Shown: piece by piece, positions 1 through 8,209 of the stretch
Numbering within the stretch: position 1 is the stretch's first letter
Layout of the letters: every line of letters starts with the position of its first letter
Source of the DNA: Bacteroidaceae bacterium
Lineage (GTDB): Bacteria; Bacteroidota; Bacteroidia; Bacteroidales; Bacteroidaceae
Reading direction: 5' to 3'
Assembly: GCA_017470525.1 (NCBI GenBank)
Contig: JAFUYM010000027.1
Span: 1-64,000 of the forward strand
Length of the DNA stretch: 64,000 nt
Notes under the pieces: model-generated
The model's input: only the letters and a program-made list of their open reading frames with translations
Told to the model about the DNA's origin: nothing
Databases searched by the model: none
Program-made: the position numbers and the translations under genes

Positions 1-78
1 CACAACGTCTGATTGATACTCTAATTAATTCCAAATTGTCCCATTCTTGTCCCGAAACTTCGGTCTTGAATATGATAA

Positions 79-594
79 CTAACCGTCAAACAAGGAGTTA
101 TCATTGTGGAGATGGAGGGTATTGAAAGTTCCGCTGTACATACCAACAGCACCGTCGATTTCCGTATGAACGATAGCCGACGTACCTATTACCATGCAGT
201 TGTCCGACAAGTCGAAATCTTGACATGTTTCTGCTACTTGGGTTGTGTTTTCCAGATATTGTCTGTTAAACTCGTCAAGGTCTTCCAAATAGAGAATGTC
301 GCAGGAACTGACTTCTCCCTTTTTGTTCCTTACTATCGTGTTGACAGCAATCGAGTTGTATTGCATCAACTGCTCACCAACGGGTAGCAGATAGAACTCC
401 TTGATGGATGCTGCAGCCCGTCCAATGCAGTAGTCGAGCAGCATATTGAATTTCATGTTCTTTCTCTTGCTGACATTTACCAATCGCGTCACGTCAATGG
501 TTTTGAAGAATGTAACCATCGGATTTGGTGCTTTCATCCACAATTCGAAAGCCCGTGCGCGGGTCGTTTCTTTTGGATTAACTTCTTTCTTCAT
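79..594 (-). CDS. CAT-like (CatA family) acetyltransferase, C-terminally damaged
   Basis: The N-terminal 155 residues resemble type A chloramphenicol O-acetyltransferase-like proteins: early RARAFELWM, then NMKFNMLLDYCIGRAA, and DNCMVIGTSAIVHTEIDGAVGMYSG shortened here to its core DGAVGMYSG. Family members run to about 210-220 residues and end with a catalytic HHxxxDG region; this frame stops at 171 and lacks it. After GTFN the frame reads an unrelated tail, while the neighbouring frame continues as TPCLTVSYHIQD and FGTRMGQF, which could be the displaced C-terminus, ending near position 22. A frameshift or sequencing error is therefore likely. The start lies 6 bp after the stop of the upstream GNAT gene, so the two are probably cotranscribed. 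Substrate unknown; resistance is not implied. Confidence 0.65.
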   Translation of the reverse strand: MKKEVNPKETTRARAFELWMKAPNPMVTFFKTIDVTRLVNVSKRKNMKFNMLLDYCIGRAAASIKEFYLLPVGEQLMQYNSIAVNTIVRNKKGEVSSCDILYLEDLDEFNRQYLENTTQVAETCQDFDLSDNCMVIGTSAIVHTEIDGAVGMYSGTFNTLHLHNDNSLFDG

Positions 595-600
595 CTTCTA

Positions 601-1272
601 TCATTCTAATGATTTTCTTTGTTCTTTCAGTTTCTTCGCCATTTCGCAGAATGGAGGCAACTGCCCCTCGTTGTACGCCTTGACTTTCTTGGGGAAAGAC
701 TTGTCGTAGGCTTCAAAAGCCTCAGGATTCTCATCGGCAACGAAGTAGCCCTTGGGTGGACAATACGTGCCCTCGATACCTTTCAGATAGCTGGGCTTCA
801 ACTCTTGGGCGAGGAAGAACGGCGCTTCTTCATCCTTCGGCATGTCGTGGTAATGGATGTTAAGTTTGCTGGCGAGGTAGAAGCCTGCATGCTTGTAGAA
901 GTCAATATTGCCTTCCATGCAAAGCACACCAATGCCCATCTCACGCGCCTTTTCCAGCGCATACTTCAGCAGTTTCAGACCATAACCTTTGCGTTTGTGG
1001 TCGGGATGGATGCTGATGGGTCCGAATGTCCAAGCAGGAAACGATTCGCCATTGTTGAGCCTGATTTCTGCTTTCGAGAACATGATGTGCCCGATGATTC
1101 TGCCGTCTTCCTCCATCACAAAGTCCAACTCGGGGATGAAGTCGGGGTTGTTACGATACTGATGGAGCACATAATGCTCCGTGCAACCGGGACGATACAC
1201 GTTCCAGAATGCCTCTCGCGTGAGGTTCTCCACCTCACGTTCATCTTGCGGTGTTTCTAATCTTATTTCCAT
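601..1272 (-). CDS. GNAT family N-acetyltransferase
   Basis: A 223-residue protein with the GNAT acetyl-CoA pyrophosphate-binding signature HPDHKRKGYGLKLLK (about residues 94-108), preceded by the beta-strand FGPISIHP and followed by GVLCMEGNIDFYKHAGF, the usual motif-B region. The C-terminal 60 residues extend past the core and carry a conserved-looking YFVADENPEAFEAYDKSFP segment seen in a subgroup of Bacteroidetes/Firmicutes GNAT proteins. It starts 29 bp after the stop of the receptor-like gene upstream and ends 6 bp before the CAT-like gene, so it sits in the middle of a minus-strand operon. The acetyl acceptor cannot be told from sequence. Confidence 0.85.
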   Translation of the reverse strand: MEIRLETPQDEREVENLTREAFWNVYRPGCTEHYVLHQYRNNPDFIPELDFVMEEDGRIIGHIMFSKAEIRLNNGESFPAWTFGPISIHPDHKRKGYGLKLLKYALEKAREMGIGVLCMEGNIDFYKHAGFYLASKLNIHYHDMPKDEEAPFFLAQELKPSYLKGIEGTYCPPKGYFVADENPEAFEAYDKSFPKKVKAYNEGQLPPFCEMAKKLKEQRKSLE

Positions 1273-1301
1273 TGTCTATTCTTTTTACTTGATTCAAATT
1301 T

Positions 1302-3515
1302 TCATCCCATTCTTGCCTTCTGTTTCTCACCAGCGCCACTGCCACGGTACTTGGAGCGGGCTTCGTTGAATTTCCACGTGAGGTCGATGGTGAACATGCG
1401 GCGGGCAGGGTTGTGGACTGTCAGTTCACGAATGCCATAGATGGTGGCGTCGGTCTTGTTGGTGTTGAGGAGGTCATGGCAACGGAGTTCGGCTGTGAGA
1501 GTGCCAAAGCGAAGGAGGCTGAAGTCATGCTGAAGAGCAAGAACCGTGTTGACGAGAGTGGAGGAGATGCGGTAGTTGTTATAGTCGCCACGTGATGCCC
1601 ACTGGACGGAGGCAGTCACTCGGAAGTCGCTGGGCAATTCGAGGTCATTCTGCCAAGAGGCTGACAGATAGGGACGGCAGAGTGTCAGCATGGAACCATC
1701 GGCACAGGGCGACTGGTAGTTCTGAAACACGGAGAAGACCGACCATCGGGGATGCCATGCACAGGAAGCCTTGAAGAAGGAAAACTGAAAAGTGGGGCGG
1801 GCGGCAATGCCCACATTCAGTTGGTCATAGTCCTTGGCGCTGTTGATGGGGTGGACGAGGCTGACAAGAGGGTCGGCAGAGCCCGGATAAGGCTCTGTGG
1901 ACATGGTCTCGGAGTCTTTGATGCGCGCATAGTTGGCAGTGAAGTTCACCCATTGATACGCGCTGTTGAACACGACGCTATGCGTGTAAGTCGGCTTCAG
2001 ATAGGGGTTGCCGCTCTGATAGGCATAGCGGTTCAGATAGATGGTCGAGTTGGTCAGGCTGCTGTAGTTGGGACGCTTGATGTCACATCGGTAAGAAAGC
2101 GAGAGTTGCACTCTTCCGACGGGTGCGGATATGACAGCGGTGGGGAACCAGTCGCTGCTGTTGCGGCACACTTCCTCCTGTCGCACACCGAAGTTGAAGT
2201 AGTCATTGGTCAGATACTCGTAGCGAAGCCCTACCTGCGCAAAGACCCTGCCGAAGGAACGTCCGTATTCGACGAAGGCGGCTGCCGACTGCTCGTTGAT
2301 TTCCGTGTCGGTCGTCTTGACGGGCACCTCGTCGGTGGCAGCGAAGTCGTAGGCATCGGTGCGGTGATTGTAAGCGTATTCGCCGCCAACGGAGAGGTTG
2401 CCTTTCCAGAGGGGATAGGTGAAGATGAGTTTGGATGCCCAGAAGTTGTTGCTGCTGTTGGTATTGCTTTCGATGGAACGGAGGGTGGGGACGATGGGTA
2501 AACCATCGGAAGCAAGGAGGTTAGGTGTTGTCGTTTCGGTGGTGTGTCCCGGAGTTTGGGTCTTGTCGAAGAGCCCGTCAATGTTGAGGTCGATGCCGAG
2601 TCGCCCTATCTTGCCATTATAGTAGGTGTTGAAGATGTGCTTGCGAAAGCGGTCTTTCTGCGAGATGCGGCTTTCGGAACGCTCGGTGTAGGTGCCGTTC
2701 TCGTAGTTGTCCGTGTCAAAAACACTCGACAGTTCGCCATCGGGATGGCGGTCGTACTTGTAGAACGCGCCAAAACTGTGGTTCTCATTCGCCATGTAGT
2801 TCACCTGCAACTGCGGCGACCAACCCTTCCAGATGTTCTTCGTCTCCTGATGGGTGATGCCCTCATACTGGTCGGTGCCTACATAATAAAAGATGTGGTC
2901 CTTCTGCAACGACTTGGAGTGCCCATAGCGACCCGCCCACATCGATGCGGTGATGTCGAGCCCGCCTGTGCGGTAGTTCACATCCAGATTGTCCGTCAGC
3001 GTGTGCCCATACTGATAGGCACCCCACACATTCTCCTGAAAACTGAAGCCTTCGCCCTGCGCCTTCTTCAGCGTCAGGCGCACAACGGCTTTGGTGGAGG
3101 CTGCATAGCGGGCACCCGGGTTCTGCACCACGTCCACATGCTGAATCTGGTCGGCACGCAATCGGGAAAGTTCCGACATGTCCTGCACCTTTCGCCCGTT
3201 GATATACACCTCCGCATCGCCACGCCCAAAGACTTTCACGTTGCCGTTGCGCTCCGCCTCCAACATGGGCACCTTGTTCAGCATGTCGGATGCCGTTCCT
3301 GCCTTCTCGAGAATACTACCAGCCACCGTCGTGCGCATCGCGTCACCCTTCACACGGGTCTTGGGCAGGGTGCTTTTCACCACCACCTCGTTCAGTTCCC
3401 GTACCTCGCCCAGCCATTGAGCCGTGTCTGTGGTTACACTGTCATTCCTCTGAGCGTTCATGTTCATCACTAAGGCAGCCATCACCACTGCCACTCGAAA
3501 TCGTTTCGTTTTCAT
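1302..3515 (-). CDS. Outer-membrane plug-and-barrel protein (TonB-dependent receptor-like, OMP_b-brl_3 type)
   Basis: 737 residues with an N-terminal signal peptide (MKTKRFRVAVVMAALVMNMNA). A plug-like domain follows at about residues 40-155 (LNEVVVKSTLP, then MLNKVPMLEAERNGNVKVFG, INGRKV, IQHVDVVQNPGARY), then about 580 residues rich in alternating aromatic/polar strands ending in a charged tail. No carboxypeptidase-like N-terminal domain is present. This architecture is common in Bacteroidetes and is often next to a LytTR regulator, as here (divergent gene at 3734). Likely an outer-membrane transporter or assembly protein of unknown substrate. A good TAnnTTTG promoter lies at 3567-3574. Confidence 0.85.
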   Translation of the reverse strand: MKTKRFRVAVVMAALVMNMNAQRNDSVTTDTAQWLGEVRELNEVVVKSTLPKTRVKGDAMRTTVAGSILEKAGTASDMLNKVPMLEAERNGNVKVFGRGDAEVYINGRKVQDMSELSRLRADQIQHVDVVQNPGARYAASTKAVVRLTLKKAQGEGFSFQENVWGAYQYGHTLTDNLDVNYRTGGLDITASMWAGRYGHSKSLQKDHIFYYVGTDQYEGITHQETKNIWKGWSPQLQVNYMANENHSFGAFYKYDRHPDGELSSVFDTDNYENGTYTERSESRISQKDRFRKHIFNTYYNGKIGRLGIDLNIDGLFDKTQTPGHTTETTTPNLLASDGLPIVPTLRSIESNTNSSNNFWASKLIFTYPLWKGNLSVGGEYAYNHRTDAYDFAATDEVPVKTTDTEINEQSAAAFVEYGRSFGRVFAQVGLRYEYLTNDYFNFGVRQEEVCRNSSDWFPTAVISAPVGRVQLSLSYRCDIKRPNYSSLTNSTIYLNRYAYQSGNPYLKPTYTHSVVFNSAYQWVNFTANYARIKDSETMSTEPYPGSADPLVSLVHPINSAKDYDQLNVGIAARPTFQFSFFKASCAWHPRWSVFSVFQNYQSPCADGSMLTLCRPYLSASWQNDLELPSDFRVTASVQWASRGDYNNYRISSTLVNTVLALQHDFSLLRFGTLTAELRCHDLLNTNKTDATIYGIRELTVHNPARRMFTIDLTWKFNEARSKYRGSGAGEKQKARMG

Positions 3516-3566
3516 TTGTTCTTACGTTTTGTTCTGAAAATCGGCTTTCGCTTTGAAAATCGGCTG

Positions 3567-3597
3567 CAAAGTTACGGTGAAGTACCTATTCCCACAA
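3567..3597 (-). promoter_or_regulatory. Sigma-ABfr-type promoter for the receptor-like gene
   Basis: On the minus strand the -7 box is TAACTTTG (3567-3574) and TTG lies at 3595-3597, giving a 20-bp spacer. The start codon of the downstream gene is about 50 bp away, leaving a short leader. Confidence 0.6.
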
Positions 3598-3693
3598 GTT
3601 TCTGGGATATTCTGCGGGTTTCTGTGACGAGTGGCAGGATAGGGAGGGATAAATGGTAGAAATGTGACGAATGGCAGAAATAGTTTGTCAAAA

Positions 3694-3725
3694 TTTGTTT
3701 TTTCCCTCATTTAGTCGTACCTTTG
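3694..3725 (+). promoter_or_regulatory. Sigma-ABfr-type promoter for the LytTR gene, nearly leaderless
   Basis: TTTG at 3694-3697, 20-bp spacer, TACCTTTG at 3718-3725. The chosen ATG at 3734 begins 8 nt after the box, so transcription should start within a few bases of the start codon. Confidence 0.65.
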
Positions 3726-3733
3726 CCGCTCGT

Positions 3734-4678
3734 ATGGATAAGAATCACAAAGAAACGATTCGTGTCAGAGCCATCAGCGTGGGTTTTGCGGTGTTGGCAC
3801 TCGGAGTGTTCAAGCCCTTTGGCTTGGATGCATGGAAGTGGGAGGTCTATGTCCATCTGCTCATGATATGGGTGCTGGGCTTTGGTGTCTGTTTCCTGAC
3901 AGAAGTCATCTTGCGGTATGTCGCCAACATGCCCAGGTCGTATGAACGGGGCGTTGACTATATCATCCGCCGCAACCTGTGGTTTCAACTCATTAACACT
4001 CCGCTCGTCTCGTTCATGATTTGTCTCTACCGCCATTTCGTGCTGAGCGATCGTCTGCCTAACAATCAACTTTCGTGGAGCAATTTCTTCGAGACCCTTG
4101 CCATCATTGCCTTCATCTCCTTCGCCATAGGTCTCTATTGGCGATTCAAATACCGCAGCAGGTTCTTGGCAGCAGAATTGCAGGAAACACGACTGCTGAA
4201 TGAACAATTACAGGTACTGCAACAAACCGAGTCCAACATCAAGGAACCTTTGGTCCAACAGAGTCAATTGAAGGAGCAAACTCCTGATTCTGGGCAGAAG
4301 CAAGTCATCTTTCCTGCTGACTCTGTTACCCTTACAGGAACCACCAGTGAGACACTTGCACTTCAGGTTCCTGACCTCTTGTATGTGGAGGCAGTTGGCA
4401 ACTATGTGAAAGTGCATCATCTGCACGGCGGACAGGTGCACACCGACATGCTTCGTGCCACTTCCAAGCAGATGGAAGACGAATTGAAAGCCTACCCCAT
4501 GATTGTCCGCTGCCATCGTGCTTTTCTGGTCAATTTGCAACAAGTGGAGCAGATTGTTTCTAAGTCGGGTGCGATGCAGTTGCTTATCAAGCACAGTCAT
4601 GAATCCATCCCGGTGTCGCGCAGTAATATGGTGCAAGTGAAGGACGCCATTAAAATTAAAGTGAAGAAGAAAGAGTAA
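3734..4678 (+). CDS. Membrane-anchored LytTR-family DNA-binding regulator
   Basis: 314 residues from ATG 3734. An open frame extends upstream to 3671, but that would place the start inside or ahead of the promoter, so the MDKNHKETIR start is preferred. Four hydrophobic segments fill roughly residues 10-140 (for example HLLMIWVLGFGVCFLTEVIL and ETLAIIAFISFAIGLYW). A linker follows, then a C-terminal LytTR domain (about residues 205-310) with PDLLYVEAVGNYVKVHH, a strand after VHTDMLRATSKQMEDEL, and VRCHRAFLVNLQQVEQI, a close match to the family core. There is no receiver domain, so membrane signals may act directly or through an unseen partner. It is divergent from the receptor-like gene and may control it (inference). 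Confidence 0.88.
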   Translation: MDKNHKETIRVRAISVGFAVLALGVFKPFGLDAWKWEVYVHLLMIWVLGFGVCFLTEVILRYVANMPRSYERGVDYIIRRNLWFQLINTPLVSFMICLYRHFVLSDRLPNNQLSWSNFFETLAIIAFISFAIGLYWRFKYRSRFLAAELQETRLLNEQLQVLQQTESNIKEPLVQQSQLKEQTPDSGQKQVIFPADSVTLTGTTSETLALQVPDLLYVEAVGNYVKVHHLHGGQVHTDMLRATSKQMEDELKAYPMIVRCHRAFLVNLQQVEQIVSKSGAMQLLIKHSHESIPVSRSNMVQVKDAIKIKVKKKE

Positions 4679-4746
4679 AGAGGTTTCTACTCGATGTCGC
4701 GACGTACTAATGAAGAATAATTGAAAAATGATAATATATTAAGAAA

Positions 4747-7323
4747 ATGAAACTTGACTGGAAGAAGATTCTGCCCGACGTGTATTGCATCGCCCTGTTT
4801 GCGGTGATTGCGTGGGCGTATTTCATGTCGCCTGTGAGCAAGGGCTATCGGCTGGAACAGCATGACAGCGGGGCGAACGACGGCATCAATGTGGAAATCA
4901 ACGCGTATCGCGAGGCTCATGGAGATGAGACCCCCCGATGGGTGACGAGCCTGTTTGGTGGTATGCCTACCTATCAGATTGCGCCGTCGTATGACTCAAC
5001 GAAGACGATGTCGTTTGTGGAAAAGGCTTATCATCTGTGGTTCCCCGACTATGTGTGGTACATCTTTGCCTCGATGTTGGGCTTTTACATCCTGCTCAGG
5101 GCATTTGACTTCCGTCGCTGGATGGCAGCACTGGGTGCTGTGGTGTGGGCTTTCAGCAGTTACTTCTTCATCATCATTGCGGCAGGACACATCTGGAAGG
5201 TCATGGCACTGGCATATATTCCGCCTACAATGGCTGGTTTGGTGCTGTGCTACCGAAAGAAATACTTGCTCGGCACGATTGTCACGGCAATTTTTGCCAC
5301 CTTGCAGATTCAGGCAAACCATGTGCAGATGAGTTATTATTTCCTGACGGTGGAATTGCTGATGGTGGTGGCTTTCCTCATTCAAGCCATCCGACAGAAA
5401 GAGTTGGCTGCATTTGGAAAAGCGACTTGCGGTGTCGCCTTGGCTGCTCTCATTGCCATTTGCCTAAATGCTTCCAACCTTTATCATACCTATGAATATG
5501 CGAAGGACACGATGCGCGGCAAGAGCGAACTGGTGAAGCAAGGAAAGGCGGAGGACCAGACGGACAGTGGACTTGAGCGTAGTTACATCACGGCGTGGAG
5601 TTACGGCATCGACGAGTCGATGACTTTCTTGATTCCCGATGTGAAGGGTGGGGCAAGCATGCCGCTCTCGATGAACAAGACCGCCATGAAGAAAGCAAAT
5701 GGACAGATGGAACAGATGGGCATCTATGGTGCCTTCACACAATATTGGGGTGAACAGCCGGGCACGAGTGGACCGGTGTATCTGGGTGCGCTGGTGTGCA
5801 TGCTGTTTGTGTTGGGGCTGCTTGTCATCCCAAACAAGCATCCGCTGAAGTGGGCACTCATTGCAGCCGGTTTGCTGACCTTGATGTTAGGATGGGGCAA
5901 GAACTTCATGCCGCTGACGGACTTCTTCATCGACCATGTGCCGATGTACTCTAAGTTCCGCACTGTGGCAAGCATCCTTGTGGTGGTTGAGTTCGTGGTG
6001 CCCTTCATTGCGCTGTGGGGATTGAAGGAATGGGTGAAAAGTCCCCGGCTGAAGCCGCTCTATGCAGCCACCATCTTCACGGTGGTCATCTGTCTGATTT
6101 ATGTGATGGCACCGGGATTGGGCAGTGATTGTGTGAGCACAAATGACCGCAATGCAGTCAATCAATACGTGGGTGCAGGTTATTTTGATGCTGCTTTCGG
6201 TCAGGACATCCTTCGCAGCCTTTCCGACATGAGAGGGGCAATGGTGAGTGCCGATGCGTGGAGAAGCATCCTCTTCATTCTGCTGGGTGCAGCCGTCATG
6301 TGGTGGTATGCTCGCACGGCTTCGAAGAAGGAGAACCGTCTGACTCCTGCACAGATTGCTGTCATGTCCCTTTGTCTGCTTGCTGTCTGCCTTGTTGACA
6401 TGTGGGGCGTGAACAAGCGTTACCTCCACGATGACATGTTTGTGCAGCCTCAAGGTGCGGCTCGCATACAGAAGACGGATGCTGACAATTATATCTTGAC
6501 GAAGAGTGGGACAGGACGTGACTACCGTGTGCTGAACTTCACCGTCTCGACCTTCAACGACAACACCACCAGTGCGTTTTACAGTTCGGTTGGTGGTTAT
6601 CATGCTGCCAAGTTACGCCGTTATCAGGAACTCATCGAGGCACATATCGCGCCAGAGATGTCGAAGGTGTATGAGGCATTGCGTCAGGCTCCGATGGACA
6701 CGGTTGCTATGATGGAGCAGCAGACACCTTATCCGATTTACGACCTTAGCCAAGTCAATACCGACTCGCTCTTTCCTGTCATCAATATGTTGAACACCCG
6801 TTGGTTCATCCTTGGTGCAGGCGAGAAGGGCGAAATCAAGATGCCGGTGGAGAACGTGACAGCCTTCGGCAATGCGTGGTTTGTGACGAATGTAGAATGG
6901 GCGAACAATGCCAACGAAGAACTCGACGACTTGGGTGAAGTGAATCTGCGCAATACCGCTGTGGTCGCAAAAGCCGATTTTGGATTCTTGAAGGCAAGTG
7001 GAAACGGCACCGCCATTCTCACTTCATACTCGGCAAACGAGGCTCGCTACGAGGTGGCTTCCGACAAAGGCGGCTTGGTCGTCTTCTCTGAGGTGTATTA
7101 TCCTGGATGGACTGCCACGATTGATGGGCAGCCAGCCGAAGTGGGACGCGCCAACTATGTGCTCCGCGCCCTCAATGTGCCTGCTGGCAAGCACGAGATT
7201 GTCTTCACTTTCCAGCCTCAAAGCATCCGCGTGACAGAGACGATTGCATACGTGGCTTTAGGTGTGCTCATCCTGCTAGTTGTGGCAACAATCGCACTAA
7301 AATTTAAACATAAAAATTCATGA
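4747..7323 (+). CDS. YfhO family multi-pass membrane protein
   Basis: 858 residues with about 12-14 predicted hydrophobic segments from residue 12 onward (DVYCIALFAVIAWAYF and others) and a soluble C-terminal part after about residue 600, ending in one last helix. The early PRWVTSLFGGMPTYQI and later DYVWYIFASMLGFYILLR segments are typical of Bacteroidetes YfhO/DUF6541-like proteins, which belong to the GT-C-like membrane glycosyltransferase superfamily. The family is thought to modify cell-surface polymers, but no reaction is established for this clade. It starts 68 bp after the LytTR gene on the same strand. The stop codon is the first triplet of a long inverted repeat. Confidence 0.85.
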   Translation: MKLDWKKILPDVYCIALFAVIAWAYFMSPVSKGYRLEQHDSGANDGINVEINAYREAHGDETPRWVTSLFGGMPTYQIAPSYDSTKTMSFVEKAYHLWFPDYVWYIFASMLGFYILLRAFDFRRWMAALGAVVWAFSSYFFIIIAAGHIWKVMALAYIPPTMAGLVLCYRKKYLLGTIVTAIFATLQIQANHVQMSYYFLTVELLMVVAFLIQAIRQKELAAFGKATCGVALAALIAICLNASNLYHTYEYAKDTMRGKSELVKQGKAEDQTDSGLERSYITAWSYGIDESMTFLIPDVKGGASMPLSMNKTAMKKANGQMEQMGIYGAFTQYWGEQPGTSGPVYLGALVCMLFVLGLLVIPNKHPLKWALIAAGLLTLMLGWGKNFMPLTDFFIDHVPMYSKFRTVASILVVVEFVVPFIALWGLKEWVKSPRLKPLYAATIFTVVICLIYVMAPGLGSDCVSTNDRNAVNQYVGAGYFDAAFGQDILRSLSDMRGAMVSADAWRSILFILLGAAVMWWYARTASKKENRLTPAQIAVMSLCLLAVCLVDMWGVNKRYLHDDMFVQPQGAARIQKTDADNYILTKSGTGRDYRVLNFTVSTFNDNTTSAFYSSVGGYHAAKLRRYQELIEAHIAPEMSKVYEALRQAPMDTVAMMEQQTPYPIYDLSQVNTDSLFPVINMLNTRWFILGAGEKGEIKMPVENVTAFGNAWFVTNVEWANNANEELDDLGEVNLRNTAVVAKADFGFLKASGNGTAILTSYSANEARYEVASDKGGLVVFSEVYYPGWTATIDGQPAEVGRANYVLRALNVPAGKHEIVFTFQPQSIRVTETIAYVALGVLILLVVATIALKFKHKNS

Positions 7324-7398
7324 ACATTCGTGGGCATTATATGGTCATTCGTGTTTCTTTTTTACAAATAATGACTATATAATGCCCGCGAATGTTCA
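7321..7398. repeat. Long intergenic inverted repeat between YfhO and the nitrilase gene
   Basis: Arms at 7321-7342 and 7377-7398 are complementary over 22 bp with one mismatch, and pairing continues inward (GGTCATT against AATGACT) for several more bases. A T-rich loop separates them. It includes the stop codon of the upstream gene, so it would fold as a strong 3' hairpin in the mRNA; terminator or processing signal is plausible. Confidence 0.75.
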
Positions 7399-7417
7399 TA
7401 ACATAAGTATTTAGTTA

Positions 7418-8167
7418 ATGAAAATCTCGCTTTTACAGCCCGACATCGTGTGGGCAAATCCTGTTGCCAATCAGGAGAAACTGGCTGAAATCCTATGGGG
7501 ACTTGAGCCGTCAGACCTCTACGTGCTGCCAGAAATGTTCTCTACAGGCTTTGCCGTAGAGCCACAAGGCATTGCCGAGTCAGACGGTTCTTCGCTTGAG
7601 TGGATGCAAAAGATGGCACAAGAACTGAAAGGAGCCGTCTGCGGCAGCATAGCCACCGAAGAGAACGGCGACTTCTACAACCGCTTCTATTTCGTGAAAC
7701 CGAACGGCAGTTACGAGTCCTACGACAAACGCCATCTGTTCACCTATGCTGACGAGCAGCGTCGCTACAAGCGTGGCGATGAGCGTGTCGTGGTAGAGTT
7801 CCGTGGTGTTCGTTTCCTGTTGCAGATTTGCTACGACCTTCGTTTCCCTGTCTTCTCGCGCAATAATGAGAAGATTCCTTACGATTGTGCTCTCTATGTG
7901 GCTTCATGGCCAACGTCCCGACTGGCTGTGTGGGACACGTTGCTGCATGCCCGTGCCATTGAAAACCAGTGCTATGTGGCAGGTGTGAACCGTATCGGCG
8001 AAGATAAAGCATGCCAATACAGTGGCGGAACAATGCTCATTGACCCTTACGGCAATACGGCTGCTGCTTGTCCACTCGATGAAGATACTGCCATCACGAT
8101 TGAACTTGACATGCAGAAACTCAAGGATTTCCGACGGAAATTCCCTGTGCTGAAAGATGGGGATTAA
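7418..8167 (+). CDS. Nitrilase-superfamily amidohydrolase (omega-amidase, YafV-like)
   Basis: 249 residues, the usual length for carbon-nitrogen hydrolases. The Glu-Lys-Cys triad is visible: Glu in LYVLPEMFSTGF (about residue 43), Lys in ESYDKRHLFTYADE (about 108), Cys in FLLQICYDLRFPVF (about 142). The PEMFSTGF and ICYDLRFPV contexts are those of the YafV/Nit2 omega-amidase branch, which hydrolyses alpha-ketoglutaramate and alpha-ketosuccinamate to free ketoacids and ammonia. Cytoplasmic; no signal peptide. The gene follows a hairpin and probably uses its own start; no clear TAnnTTTG box was found. Confidence 0.88.
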   Translation: MKISLLQPDIVWANPVANQEKLAEILWGLEPSDLYVLPEMFSTGFAVEPQGIAESDGSSLEWMQKMAQELKGAVCGSIATEENGDFYNRFYFVKPNGSYESYDKRHLFTYADEQRRYKRGDERVVVEFRGVRFLLQICYDLRFPVFSRNNEKIPYDCALYVASWPTSRLAVWDTLLHARAIENQCYVAGVNRIGEDKACQYSGGTMLIDPYGNTAAACPLDEDTAITIELDMQKLKDFRRKFPVLKDGD

Positions 8168-8209
8168 TTGAGGTGTAGAAGTTAAAATATAGGAGTTAGA
8201 ATTTAGAAG

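Noticed and set aside
2544-3473. 309-codon frame opposite the receptor-like gene
   Set aside because: Antisense to a protein with clear plug motifs; histidine/valine-rich composition typical of shadow frames.
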